Positions 1-8,017 of a stretch of DNA of 64,000 nucleotides are shown here, in pieces. How positions within the stretch are numbered: the stretch's first letter is position 1; each line of letters starts with the position of its first letter. The stretch lies in the NCBI RefSeq assembly GCF_002777255.1, contig NZ_CP017634.1, positions 5,034,903 through 5,098,902 on the forward strand, written 5' to 3'. Both the position numbers and the translations under genes were made by a program. The notes beneath the pieces are model-generated. The model was given only the letters and a program-made list of their open reading frames with translations. It did not search any database and had not been told where the DNA came from. The DNA is from Candidatus Formimonas warabiya. GTDB taxonomy: Bacteria > Bacillota > Dehalobacteriia > Dehalobacteriales > Dehalobacteriaceae.

Positions 1-447
1 TTGGAGGCGGCCCAAGAGGTGAAAAAGGCCGGGTTAAAGAATGTGCTTGTCACCAACGGTTTTATCCGCCCGGAACCTTTTTCTCGCTTATTGCCCTTTA
101 TTGATGCTTTAAACATTGATGTGAAAGGTTTTACCGGGGAATTCTATCAAAAAATTATCAAAGGGGAATTTGAACCGGTGCTGGCCGCCGCGGAGATGGC
201 CTCCCAGGCGGGAAAACATGTGGAGATTACCACCCTGCTCATTCCCGGGTTAAATGACTCCGGGGAAGAATTGACCCAGTTGGTGGATTGGATCGCGGGG
301 AGTCTCGGTCCGGAGGTGCCCCTCCATTTTTCCCGGTATTTTCCCAATTACCGGCTGGATTTGGCGCCGACCCCGATTAAGACGCTGGAGGCTGCACAAG
401 CATTGGCACGTCAAAAACTGCAATATGTTCACTTGGGAAATGTTTGA
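1..447 (+). CDS. AmrS-like radical SAM protein, C-terminal part
   Basis: This is the 3' part of a gene that begins before the window; the N-terminal CxxxCxxC cluster motif is not visible. The 148 visible residues look like the C-terminal half of the barrel of PflA-like / AmmeMemoRadiSam radical SAM enzymes: VLVTNGFI, then ALNIDVKGF, then EITTLLIPGLND, a PLHFSRYFP segment and a final YVHLGNV. The role of this family (glycyl-radical activation or an uncharacterised AmrS reaction) cannot be settled from the fragment. The TGA stop at 445-447 comes directly after GNV, where many relatives continue. In the +1 frame an open, protein-like tail runs on to a TGA that overlaps the next start codon, so a one-base frameshift is possible. 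Confidence 0.7.
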   Translation: MEAAQEVKKAGLKNVLVTNGFIRPEPFSRLLPFIDALNIDVKGFTGEFYQKIIKGEFEPVLAAAEMASQAGKHVEITTLLIPGLNDSGEELTQLVDWIAGSLGPEVPLHFSRYFPNYRLDLAPTPIKTLEAAQALARQKLQYVHLGNV

Positions 448-515
448 GGGAGAGACGGAACCGTTGTACAATTTGATCAGGAAACATATTCTTGGGCGAA
501 AGGGAGAGAAAAACC

Positions 516-1472
516 ATGAATGAACAGCTAAAATCAGCGGCAGAGATCGCTTTGCTGCGCTGTATGGGTGCCAGACCGGAGGAAAGAGTGCTCATCGTCA
601 CGGATACCCACCTGCATGAGTTAGGTTATATTTTTTTTGAGATGGCGCAAAAAATAGGAACGGAAGCCTTATTAATGGAAATGCTTCCCCGCTTTTCCAG
701 CGGAGAGGAGCCCCCTGCCGCTGTCGCCGCCGCGATGAAGGAGGCGGATGTGGTACTGATGGTGACGGAAAAGTCATTATCCCATACCGGGGCAAGAAGG
801 AACGCCAACGCGGCAGGAGCCCGTGTCGCCTCTTTGCCCGGTCTCACCGGAGATATGATGGCACGGGCCCTCAATGCCGATTATGAACAGATCCGTCTTT
901 TAAGTACAGAGATCAGTAAGTTATTGACGAAAGGCCGGACGGCGAGATTGACTTCTCCTGCCGGGACGGATATCGTTTTCGGACTGGGAACCAGAGAAGG
1001 CCACGGAGACACAGGAATCTACCAGGAAAAAGGGATGTTCGGAAATCTTCCCGCCGGCGAGGCTTATATTGCTCCCATAGAAGGCAGTGCGGCCGGAATT
1101 TTAGTGGTGGACGGATCCATGGCCGGAGTGGGAAAATTAAGGGAGCCTATTGTGATCAAAGTGGCAAAGGGATATGCCATCGATATCAGCGGAGGAGAAG
1201 AAGCCCGTCAGCTTAACCTGCTTTTGGAGCCCCACGGCCGGGATGCCCGGAACATTGCGGAATTGGGGATTGGTACCAATCACCAGGCCCGGCTTACCGG
1301 GGCGGTGCTGGAGGATGAAAAGGTCTTGGGTACGGTACACGTAGCTTTAGGTGACAACCATACCATCGGGGGTGTGGTGGAAGTATCCAGCCATTTGGAT
1401 GGTATTGTTTTGCAGCCCACCTTGGAGATTGATGGCGATGTTCTGCTCAAAGACGGGCAGATGATCAAATAA
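516..1472 (+). CDS. M29-type (thermophilic) aminopeptidase family protein
   Basis: A 318-residue protein resembling M29 metallo-aminopeptidases, which remove N-terminal residues using a two-metal centre. The C-terminal half carries family-like stretches with candidate metal ligands: NIAELGIGTN (Glu), VHVALGDN (His, Asp) and SSHLDGI (His, Asp). I chose ATG 516 over the upstream GTG 492 because AAGGGAGAG lies just before it. It ends three bases before nagA begins, so the two genes are probably co-transcribed. It is shorter than classical M29 enzymes (about 400 residues), so its substrate, and even peptidase activity, are uncertain. Confidence 0.6.
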   Translation: MNEQLKSAAEIALLRCMGARPEERVLIVTDTHLHELGYIFFEMAQKIGTEALLMEMLPRFSSGEEPPAAVAAAMKEADVVLMVTEKSLSHTGARRNANAAGARVASLPGLTGDMMARALNADYEQIRLLSTEISKLLTKGRTARLTSPAGTDIVFGLGTREGHGDTGIYQEKGMFGNLPAGEAYIAPIEGSAAGILVVDGSMAGVGKLREPIVIKVAKGYAIDISGGEEARQLNLLLEPHGRDARNIAELGIGTNHQARLTGAVLEDEKVLGTVHVALGDNHTIGGVVEVSSHLDGIVLQPTLEIDGDVLLKDGQMIK

Positions 1473-2609
1473 ATGAGGCTGGTCATCGGTAATGTTTCTC
1501 TGGTCTTGCCGGGAGAAGTAATTTCCGGCCAGGAAATAGTAATAGAAGACGGATTGATGATGGATTACGGATGCACCGGCAAATTTTCCGGTGTAAAATG
1601 GGATGGAGAAGGAGGATTTTTGCTTCCCGGCCTGCTGGATCTACACGTCCATGGGGCCATGGGGTACCACTTTTCCGACGGGGCAGGATGGGAAAAAATA
1701 TTGGCTCACCATTTAAAGGGAGGGACCACCGGCTTACTGGCCACTACCCTTTCCGGCCGGCCGGATGAGTGGCAGGCGGCCGCCCACACCGCAAAGGCCG
1801 GGAGAGAGAATTTGCCGGATATTCTAGGCATCCACATGGAAGGGCCTTTGATCAATCCCCAAAATGCCGGCATCCATCAAGGCCACAGGCTGGGCAGGGA
1901 ACTGCTGCCTGAGGTAAAAAAATTCATTGAAGAGAATCACCCCCTGGTCAAATTGATCACGCTGGCCCCGGAATTGCCGGGCATGGATTTATTTATACCC
2001 TGGCTGGAGGAGAAAAAGATTGTGGTCAGTGTAGGCCATTCCCAAGCTGATCTTTCCGCTTTTGAAGATCATATCAGGTCCTGCCTGACCCGAGCCACCC
2101 ATATTTTTAATGCCATGGCCCCTTTTCATCACCGGAATCCGGGTGTGGCCGGCGCATGTTTGCTGAACCCCAAAATCACCGTGGAAGCGATTGCGGACGG
2201 CATTCATCTGCATCCGGACACCGTCCGTCTGGTTTTCGCACTCAAAGGATACGATAAGATGTCTCTGGTCACGGATGCGGTAGCTTTAAGCGGGTTACCG
2301 GAAAACAGCAGGGGTAAAATGGGGCATCAAGAGGTGCGGCTGGCAGGGAACGGGGTTTATGACCGGGAAGGAAATCTGGCCGGCACAAATCTGACCATGA
2401 TGGAGGCAGTAAAAAATACGGTGCAGTATACGGGTTGCCCTCTATGGCAGGCGGTTTATATGGCCAGCGTCAATCCGGCTAAAACCTTGGGCATTTTCCA
2501 CCGGGTGGGATCCATTGACAGGGGCAAACAAGCGGATTTGGTTTTAATCGATAAAAGCTTTCAAGTAAAAAAGGTGTGGATGAAAGGACAGCTGGTTTTT
2601 TCTAATTAA
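1473..2609 (+). CDS. nagA: N-acetylglucosamine-6-phosphate deacetylase
   Basis: A 378-residue amidohydrolase that would convert N-acetylglucosamine-6-phosphate to glucosamine-6-phosphate plus acetate in cytoplasmic amino-sugar and cell-wall recycling. Diagnostic segments are present in order: LDLHVHGA (metal-binding HxH), GIHMEGPLINP (metal ligand Glu), VGHSQA and THIFNAM (His ligands) and LVTDAVA (catalytic Asp). Length matches the family. The start ATG immediately follows the stop of the upstream peptidase gene, which suggests translational coupling. No nagB or sugar transporter is nearby, so this may be a recycling rather than a catabolic enzyme. Confidence 0.92.
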   Translation: MRLVIGNVSLVLPGEVISGQEIVIEDGLMMDYGCTGKFSGVKWDGEGGFLLPGLLDLHVHGAMGYHFSDGAGWEKILAHHLKGGTTGLLATTLSGRPDEWQAAAHTAKAGRENLPDILGIHMEGPLINPQNAGIHQGHRLGRELLPEVKKFIEENHPLVKLITLAPELPGMDLFIPWLEEKKIVVSVGHSQADLSAFEDHIRSCLTRATHIFNAMAPFHHRNPGVAGACLLNPKITVEAIADGIHLHPDTVRLVFALKGYDKMSLVTDAVALSGLPENSRGKMGHQEVRLAGNGVYDREGNLAGTNLTMMEAVKNTVQYTGCPLWQAVYMASVNPAKTLGIFHRVGSIDRGKQADLVLIDKSFQVKKVWMKGQLVFSN

Positions 2610-2630
2610 GAAAGACATCTGGTGATATGT

Positions 2631-2665
2631 CAAGACAATATCTAAATATTCTTGTCTTGGGTTTT
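2631..2665 (+). terminator. hairpin after nagA
   Basis: Arms CAAGACAA (2631-2638) and TTGTCTTG (2652-2659) can pair around a 13-nt loop and are followed by GGTTTTG. It is a weak terminator candidate for nagA, or part of the flank of the insertion element that follows. Confidence 0.35.
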
Positions 2666-2737
2666 GTAAAAAAGGGTATAGCAAACAAACCCGTCCTTAA
2701 AAGCATCAAAAAAACAGGACTAAAGGTTTGTATTTAG

Positions 2738-4033
2738 TTAAGTGGTTGCTTCAACAGCTCCTCTCGTTGAAATATAGAGTTGATTATTGCGTAGCAGTGC
2801 ATAAATCAACCTGACAAGTTTTCGTGAAGTCAGTGCGAGTGCTCTTTTATGCTGGAAGCGAGTCGCTTCATTACGTTTTTTATGGTAGAAAGCTGTGTAT
2901 TCGGGATTATGGTTTTTGATTAAACTCATAACGGCTTCGCCCAAATAATAGCGAAGATACTTATTACCTGATTTAGTCATGTAAGTAATATCGCTGGTAA
3001 GGCGTCCGGATTGCTTTTTACGCCATGTAAGCCCAGCAAACTTTGCCAGCTTTTCTTCCGATTTGAAACGGTCAATAAAACCAATTTCAGCGATAATACC
3101 GGCAGAAATCACAGGCCCAAAGCCAGGTATTGACAGAAGACATTGATAGCCGTTGCTTGATAAACCTTTTACTGCTTTTTCAATAGCAGAATCAATTGTC
3201 TTAATTTCCTTCTCAAAAGACTTAATGCAGTTAAAGGAAGCAGCAATCGCAGCGTTTAGCGGTTCATACTGCGCTTTATCCAAACGGTAGGAATCACGTG
3301 CAGCACGTTGAAGCAGCTTAGCCTTGGCTTCAGGATCAGAAAAACGGCTTTTACCTTTTTCGCAGAGAAAATCAATAAGTTCTTCTACTGGAGCATATGC
3401 AATTTCATCCGGTGATAAATAGTCAGTTAGAACTGCAACAGAAGTTGCACCAAACCTATTGGAAAAAGGATTATCTTCTTTATCTCTTGGATTAAGGACA
3501 GCTAGTTCGCTGAATTTAATAAAAATGTTGGTAAGGATATAGGACTTTTCCCTAGCGAGGCTCTCAACCAAATGAAGTCTTACTCTGGTTAGTCGTTGTA
3601 GGGCAACGAAAGCAGAACCATTAAAGGGCTCAGAGGTAATCTTGCCGGTTCTTGCAAAATCGGCAATACCATAGGCATCGTTGGGGTCAGTCTTATCCAT
3701 ATCTACAAAAGTATTCTGATAGGCACTTGTCACCTTGGGATTCAGGCAGTAAACCTTGATATTCAAAGCTGCCAGCTCCGGCGACTGAAAAAGATAATTG
3801 CAAAGGTGGAAGCTGTAGAAAGAAGTAGCTTCCATTGCAGTGACCACATGAGTAGCTTTGGAAGAAACTGCTGTACGAAGGATCTCCGAAGTGATCAATG
3901 AAGCTCCAGATAAATTGTTGTTAAAAGAAACAGAAGCCAGTTGATTTCCAAAGAAGTCAAGAATGACAGCATGGTGAGCGCGTAAGCTCACATCTATACC
4001 GATAAAGAGTGTTGATAGCAATTGCTTTTTCAT
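2738..4033 (-). CDS. IS110-family transposase
   Basis: A 431-residue DEDD transposase. The N-terminal RuvC-like domain starts with FIGIDVSLRAHHAVILD (first catalytic Asp) and has VVTAMEATSFYS (Glu). The C-terminal Transposase_20 domain contains LLSIPGFGPVISAGIIAEIG, the expected KFAGL segment, and SGNKYLRYYLGEAVM with the region of the catalytic Ser. IS110 enzymes recombine DNA through a Holliday-like intermediate guided by an RNA made from the element's own end. The frame is intact, so the element may be active. The ATG is preceded on the minus strand by AAAGGTGG. It is an insertion between nagA and yajQ and interrupts no recognisable gene. Confidence 0.93.
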   Translation of the reverse strand: MKKQLLSTLFIGIDVSLRAHHAVILDFFGNQLASVSFNNNLSGASLITSEILRTAVSSKATHVVTAMEATSFYSFHLCNYLFQSPELAALNIKVYCLNPKVTSAYQNTFVDMDKTDPNDAYGIADFARTGKITSEPFNGSAFVALQRLTRVRLHLVESLAREKSYILTNIFIKFSELAVLNPRDKEDNPFSNRFGATSVAVLTDYLSPDEIAYAPVEELIDFLCEKGKSRFSDPEAKAKLLQRAARDSYRLDKAQYEPLNAAIAASFNCIKSFEKEIKTIDSAIEKAVKGLSSNGYQCLLSIPGFGPVISAGIIAEIGFIDRFKSEEKLAKFAGLTWRKKQSGRLTSDITYMTKSGNKYLRYYLGEAVMSLIKNHNPEYTAFYHKKRNEATRFQHKRALALTSRKLVRLIYALLRNNQLYISTRGAVEATT

Positions 4034-4370
4034 GGTAACACCACCTTTCGTAAGAGAATATTGGAATTACCAAAAGGAGCCTCCTTGGTTCAAATGCATC
4101 AACACCCTCGCACAAATCAGAACTCTGTCTGTTGGCTGTCATGCCGGCTGCTACCCACAGCGCCAAGCAGGCAGGAACAACACCTGGGTTTGAAGTTAAC
4201 AAATTGAACAAGGGAACAGTCTTTCTTTGAAGTCACCATACGGTGCAACAGGATGAATAAGAACTAACCTTTCTGTAACCCGAAGAAAATTATACTTCAA
4301 GAAGACCCCTTCTGATAATTCCAATTCAGTTTTCTTATGCAGTCATTTATGGATTGGAATTATAACTAGA
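4034..4370 (-). ncRNA. candidate bridge-RNA region of the IS110 element
   Basis: No convincing gene lies between the transposase start and yajQ. In IS110-group elements the stretch upstream of the transposase encodes the bridge RNA. Self-complementary blocks are visible here: ATAATTCCAAT (4315-4325) with ATTGGAATTAT (4353-4363), and a third related copy, ATTGGAATTA, at 4060-4069. The assignment rests on position in a known family plus these repeats; RNA boundaries and target/donor loops were not resolved. Confidence 0.3.
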
Positions 4371-4408
4371 AAAATGACTGTAAATATATAATACGAGGAT
4401 GGATAATT

Positions 4409-4900
4409 GTGGCGAAAGATGAGTCTTTTGATATCGTGTCCAGAGTAAACATGCAAGAGGTAGACAATGCGGTTAATCAAACGAAAAAAGAAATTTCCCA
4501 GCGATATGATTTTAAAAACAGTAAAGCACAGGTAAACATTGAGGATAACGGGATCAAAATCATTGCGGAGGATGATTTCAAACTCAAGAGCATTATTGAT
4601 ATTCTGGAAACGAGACTGATCAATCGAAAGGTTGCGGTGAAGAATTTGGACTTCGGAAAGGCGGAGGAGGCCAGCGGCGGCATGCTGCGCCAGATCATCA
4701 AAATCCAGCAGGGCATTGAAACGGAAAAGGCAAAACAGATTGTCAAGGATATTAAAAATCTGAAATTAAAAGTACAGGGACAAATTATGGAGGACCAGGT
4801 CCGGGTATCGGGCAAAAGCAGGGATGACCTGCAGGCAGTGATTCAATTTCTCAAGCAAAAAGATTATAATTTGGAATTGCAGTTTATCAATTACCGGTAA
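4409..4900 (+). CDS. yajQ: YajQ/UPF0234 family nucleotide-binding protein
   Basis: A 163-residue protein with the YajQ signature from end to end: [20 protein letters not shown] at the start, QRYDFK near residue 31, and the internal KIQQGIE and [11 protein letters not shown] motifs of the second ferredoxin-like fold. Family members bind RNA or nucleotides, and some bind cyclic di-GMP; the physiological role in Firmicutes is unclear. The GTG start at 4409 is chosen because it gives the conserved N-terminus and follows ACGAGGATGG. It is a single-gene unit closed by a strong terminator at 4939. The IS110 element lies directly upstream and may have separated it from its original promoter. Confidence 0.93.
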   Translation: MAKDESFDIVSRVNMQEVDNAVNQTKKEISQRYDFKNSKAQVNIEDNGIKIIAEDDFKLKSIIDILETRLINRKVAVKNLDFGKAEEASGGMLRQIIKIQQGIETEKAKQIVKDIKNLKLKVQGQIMEDQVRVSGKSRDDLQAVIQFLKQKDYNLELQFINYR

Positions 4901-4938
4901 TCAAATTCATGCGGACAAATATATGATTGAGGATACGC

Positions 4939-4962
4939 AAAAAGGGCTAAAAGCCCTTTTTT
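4939..4962 (+). terminator. rho-independent terminator of yajQ
   Basis: AAAGGGCT and AGCCCTTT pair around a short AAA loop and run straight into a T tract, 40 bases after the yajQ stop. Confidence 0.9.
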
Positions 4963-4963
4963 G

Positions 4964-5067
4964 TACTTTCAGAATTTATAAGTTTTAAAAGGTTGAAAGT
5001 ATAAGTGCAACTAAGGCTTGCGCCGTCGCCAGAGGCTTGGCGCAAGCCAAGTTTTCTAATAATTAAA
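4964..5067. repeat. two-hairpin intergenic repeat, copy 1
   Basis: About 104 bp closely matching 13373-13476. Hairpin one pairs GTACTT-like and AAGTAT-like arms. Hairpin two pairs GGCTTGCGCC (5024-5033) with GGCGCAAGCC (5038 onward after a 14-nt loop). The last 70 bp differ from copy 2 at only about four positions. It has no coding capacity; a REP-like or MITE-like element is the best description. Confidence 0.75.
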
Positions 5068-5227
5068 GGTTGCCCAGAAAAGCCTTTTCCATGCTTTTAA
5101 GGCCGATCCGGTCTTTGGATCTCTTCGGGCATCCCTTGGGGAATTTTCTTGCTCCGGGTGGACGAAGATCCAGATCACATTCCCCGGTGCCCAAACGAAA
5201 AGGACAGTCACATAACATGTCATGCAT
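5063..5227 (-). CDS. small cysteine-containing protein, unknown function
   Basis: A 54-residue minus-strand reading frame beginning MHDMLCDCPFRLG and ending KAFLGNL. It has CxC near residue 6 and two more cysteines, followed by a basic KFPKGCPKRSK stretch, which could bind metal. The ATG overlaps the stop codon of the upstream membrane-protein gene (ATGCATGA), and AAGGAG lies 9 nt before it, indicating translational coupling. I recognise no family. Support is the start site, the overlap with a well-initiated partner and the plausible composition; a chance frame remains possible. Confidence 0.5.
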   Translation of the reverse strand: MHDMLCDCPFRLGTGECDLDLRPPGARKFPKGCPKRSKDRIGLKSMEKAFLGNL

Positions 5228-5402
5228 GGCCCTGATCTCCTTGGTCCTCTTTGGTAATGTCTTTGGAGGATTCTTCCTTGTCCTCGTTATGTGCAGCCAT
5301 TTTTATCAGAGGTTTTCGCAAAGTGGCGCCATTAAAGAAAAGGATAAATGAGCTGCTGATCAGGAACAGTAAAACAAAGGCAACAATGAACCACAGACTC
5401 AT
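5220..5402 (-). CDS. small single-pass membrane protein
   Basis: A 60-residue protein starting MSLWFIVAFVLLFLISSSF, a clear N-terminal transmembrane helix of about 22 residues. A short basic segment and a very polar, acidic C-terminal tail rich in Glu, Asp and Lys follow. The ATG at 5402 (minus strand) is preceded by a perfect AGGAGG with a spacing of 8, better than most start sites here. It is the first gene of a two-gene minus-strand unit with the small cysteine protein. No known family is recognised, and function is unknown. It is divergent from argC. Confidence 0.65.
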   Translation of the reverse strand: MSLWFIVAFVLLFLISSSFILFFNGATLRKPLIKMAAHNEDKEESSKDITKEDQGDQGHA

Positions 5403-5493
5403 GAAGAAAAACCTCCTAAATTTAAGTTTAATAATAGTTTTTCCAGATGACAAAATTCTAAACTTTTTCGTAAAAATAATGTTCTAAAAACCG

Positions 5494-5523
5494 TTGATAA
5501 ATTATACATTTACATGTATAATT
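5494..5523 (+). promoter_or_regulatory. sigma-A promoter with overlapping palindromic operator for argC operon
   Basis: TTGATA (5494-5499), a 17-nt spacer and TATAAT (5517-5522) form a near-consensus promoter about 75 nt upstream of argC. A perfect inverted repeat with 10-bp arms (5500-5509 and 5514-5523, 4-nt spacer) fills the spacer and covers the -10 box. The half TGTATAATTATA resembles an ArgR (ARG box) site. Repression by arginine-bound ArgR is the inference; the palindrome and promoter are seen directly. Confidence 0.65.
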
Positions 5524-5594
5524 ATAAAAAGTTTTTAACTCTAAATTTGCAGAACGTTATTACAGGGGAAAAGGGTATCGAGGGGGAATGTGGC

Positions 5595-6635
5595 ATGGTG
5601 AAAGTCAGTATCATCGGAGCTACCGGGTATGCAGGAGTGGAGCTAGTTCGTTTATTGGCGCTTCATTCGGAAGTTGAGTTGATGTTTCTCACCTCTCAAA
5701 CATATTCCGGGCAAAAAATACAGGATGTCTATCCTCATTTGAGAGGATTTGTTGATAAGGAATTAAGAGAACAGAATATAGAAGAAATTGCCGAAGGGTC
5801 CGATCTGGTGTTTTTGGCCTTACCCCATGGGCATGCCGTAGCTGTTGCGGAAAAAGTTTTAAAGATGGGGAAAAAGGTAATTGACCTGGGGGCGGATCTT
5901 CGTTTCCGGGATACCAAAACCTATGAAGCATGGTACAAGGTTAGCCATGAAAACCCGGTTCTGTCCCGGGATGCCGTTTACGGACTGCCGGAAATCAACC
6001 GGAACAGGATTAAAGAGGCCCAGGCTGTCGGCAACCCGGGCTGTTATCCCACCAGTGCTGTACTGGCCTTGTATCCTTTAATCCGTCAAAATATCGTGGA
6101 CGTAAAAACCATTATTATTGATTCCAAGTCAGGGGTATCCGGGGCCGGGCGAGGCCTGGTGCTGGGCAGTCTGTATCCGGAATGTGCGGAAAGCGTAAAA
6201 GCATATAATGTGGGAAAACATCGGCATACGCCGGAGATCGAGCAAATCTTGAGTGAACTGGCGGGAACGGATGTGACCGTGTCGTTTACACCCCACTTGA
6301 TTCCCATGACCCGGGGTATTTTATCAACTGTCTATGCCGGCCTGACATGTGCGGCCAAGGATATAGATATAGAAGGGTTATACCGGACCTGTTACCGGGA
6401 TGAGTATTTTGTCCGGGTTCAGCCGAAAGGGGTTTGGCCTCAGACGAAATGGGTCACGGGAACAAATTTCTGTGATATTGGGGTGGACATTGATGCCAGA
6501 ACCAACCGGGTGGTCGTGACCGCGGTGATTGATAATCTAGTCAAAGGGGCCGCCGGTCAGGCGGTACAGAATATGAACCTCATGTTCGGTATCCCGGAAA
6601 AAACCGGCTTGGATCTGGTGCCCCTCTATCCATAA
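5595..6635 (+). CDS. argC: N-acetyl-gamma-glutamyl-phosphate reductase
   Basis: A 346-residue NADPH-dependent reductase that makes N-acetylglutamate semialdehyde, the third step of arginine synthesis via acetylated intermediates. It shows the Rossmann start VSIIGATGYAGVELVRLL, the active-site GNPGCYPTS cysteine, and SGVSGAGRG and HRHTPEIEQ segments of the catalytic domain. The longer frame from 5514 would add unconserved residues that overlap the promoter; ATG 5595 follows GAGGGGG by 8 nt and gives the conserved N-terminus. It is the first gene of argC-J-B-D-carB, 42 nt before argJ. Confidence 0.97.
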   Translation: MVKVSIIGATGYAGVELVRLLALHSEVELMFLTSQTYSGQKIQDVYPHLRGFVDKELREQNIEEIAEGSDLVFLALPHGHAVAVAEKVLKMGKKVIDLGADLRFRDTKTYEAWYKVSHENPVLSRDAVYGLPEINRNRIKEAQAVGNPGCYPTSAVLALYPLIRQNIVDVKTIIIDSKSGVSGAGRGLVLGSLYPECAESVKAYNVGKHRHTPEIEQILSELAGTDVTVSFTPHLIPMTRGILSTVYAGLTCAAKDIDIEGLYRTCYRDEYFVRVQPKGVWPQTKWVTGTNFCDIGVDIDARTNRVVVTAVIDNLVKGAAGQAVQNMNLMFGIPEKTGLDLVPLYP

Positions 6636-6677
6636 GAGAGGAAATAGGGGTTGGGGGACTGGACGGAGAATTAGAAA

Positions 6678-7919
6678 ATGGGGGATGAAATGATGGAGAT
6701 AAAAATAATTCCTGGTGGGATTACGGCGGTGACCGGTTTCATGGCAGCCGGTGTTCATGCCGGGATTAAAAAGAGCAACAAGGAAAAGCCCGATGTGGCG
6801 GTGATATTTTCTCAGGCTCCTGCTGCCGTTGGAGGCGTTTTTACCCAAAACCGGGTGAAAGCGGCGCCGGTGATCTTATCACAGAAAGTAACGTCGGCGG
6901 GCCGGGCCCAGGCGGTGGTGATCAACAGCGGAAATGCCAATGCCTGTACCGGTAGGGAAGGAGAAGAATCGGCCCAATTAATGGCCGACTGGACTGCCCG
7001 GGGATTAAGGATCCAAGAAGATCAGGTTATCGTAGCCTCTACCGGAGTAATTGGGCACCAGCTGCCCCGGGATATTGTCAAATCCGGCATTGAAAAGGCG
7101 GTGGGGGCTCTCTCGGCCCAGGGAGGGCATGATGCCGCCGTGGCAATCATGACCACGGATCTGTTTTGCAAAGAAATTTCGGTGCAAGTTCCCCTCGGGG
7201 GAGCGACGGTGAAATTTGGCGGTATGTGTAAAGGATCCGGCATGATTCATCCCAATATGGCGACGCTGCTGGCCTTTATTACCACCGATGCTTTGATTGA
7301 GCCGGCTGCACTGCAGCAGGCCATGAAAAATGCGGTCAACAAGTCTTTTAATATGATTACCGTGGACGGGGATACCAGCACTAATGATATGGCGGTAGTG
7401 CTGGCCAACGGTGCCGCCCGGAATGAAAAGATTACCGTGAACAGCCCCCTTTTCCATGATTTTCAGGAGGTTTTGGATTACGTCTGTATTGCATTGGCAA
7501 AAATGCTGGCCAAAGACGGAGAAGGAGCAACTAAACTGATTGAGGTCCATGTTAAGAATGCTTTGAATGAAGACGACGCCAGGACGGTTGCCAAAGCGGT
7601 GGTTTCCTCCAGTCTGGTGAAATCAGCCTTTTTCGGGGAAGATGCCAACTGGGGCCGGATTTTATGTGCGGCAGGATACTCCGGAGCAGCCATTAATCCT
7701 GAAACAGTGGATATTTGGTTGGAGAGTAAGGCAGGCAGGGAAAAAATGGCCGATCAAGGGACCGGACAGGTTTTTGATGAGGCCAATGCCAAAAAGATTT
7801 TGCAGGAAAAAGAGGTTCGGGTGGTCATTGACTTGCATCAGGGCAGTGCGGAAGCAACCGCCTGGGGTTGTGATCTGACCTATGATTATGTAAAGATCAA
7901 TGCGGATTATCGAACCTGA
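6678..7919 (+). CDS. argJ: bifunctional glutamate N-acetyltransferase / ornithine acetyltransferase
   Basis: A 413-residue ArgJ. It recycles the acetyl group from N-acetylornithine to glutamate and often also makes N-acetylglutamate from acetyl-CoA. The self-cleavage site is visible as GMIHPNMATLLAF, where the precursor is cut between Ala and Thr to expose the nucleophilic Thr. The C-terminal half has DANWGRI and the typical ending YVKINADYRT. No argA or argE lies nearby, consistent with the cyclic pathway. ATG 6678 follows GGAG by 9 nt; an in-frame ATG at 6690 is an alternative. Confidence 0.97.
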   Translation: MGDEMMEIKIIPGGITAVTGFMAAGVHAGIKKSNKEKPDVAVIFSQAPAAVGGVFTQNRVKAAPVILSQKVTSAGRAQAVVINSGNANACTGREGEESAQLMADWTARGLRIQEDQVIVASTGVIGHQLPRDIVKSGIEKAVGALSAQGGHDAAVAIMTTDLFCKEISVQVPLGGATVKFGGMCKGSGMIHPNMATLLAFITTDALIEPAALQQAMKNAVNKSFNMITVDGDTSTNDMAVVLANGAARNEKITVNSPLFHDFQEVLDYVCIALAKMLAKDGEGATKLIEVHVKNALNEDDARTVAKAVVSSSLVKSAFFGEDANWGRILCAAGYSGAAINPETVDIWLESKAGREKMADQGTGQVFDEANAKKILQEKEVRVVIDLHQGSAEATAWGCDLTYDYVKINADYRT

Positions 7920-8017
7920 TCTGATCGGGAACCGGGATCCGAAATATACTGAAGCAAAAGATTGGTACAGAGGAGCAAAAGAGGATACCTTTTTGGGAAA
8001 GGAAAGATGACATCAAC

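Larger units (their letters stand above)
2660..4380 (-). mobile_element. IS110-family insertion sequence (ends approximate)
   Basis: The element consists of the transposase gene at 2738-4033 and its non-coding flanks between nagA and yajQ. IS110 elements usually lack terminal inverted repeats and do not make clear target duplications, and I could not define the exact ends. The non-coding flank is longer on the transposase 5' side (about 340 nt up to yajQ), as expected for IS110-group members, which encode a guide (bridge) RNA there. The coordinates are outer limits, not measured junctions. Confidence 0.6.

Noticed and set aside
5070-5351. Plus-strand frame of 93 codons between yajQ and argC
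   Set aside because: No ribosome site, and it lies opposite the better-supported minus-strand small genes.
7005-7550. Long minus-strand open frame inside argJ (181 codons)
   Set aside because: A shadow of the argJ codon bias; no ribosome site and no recognisable protein.
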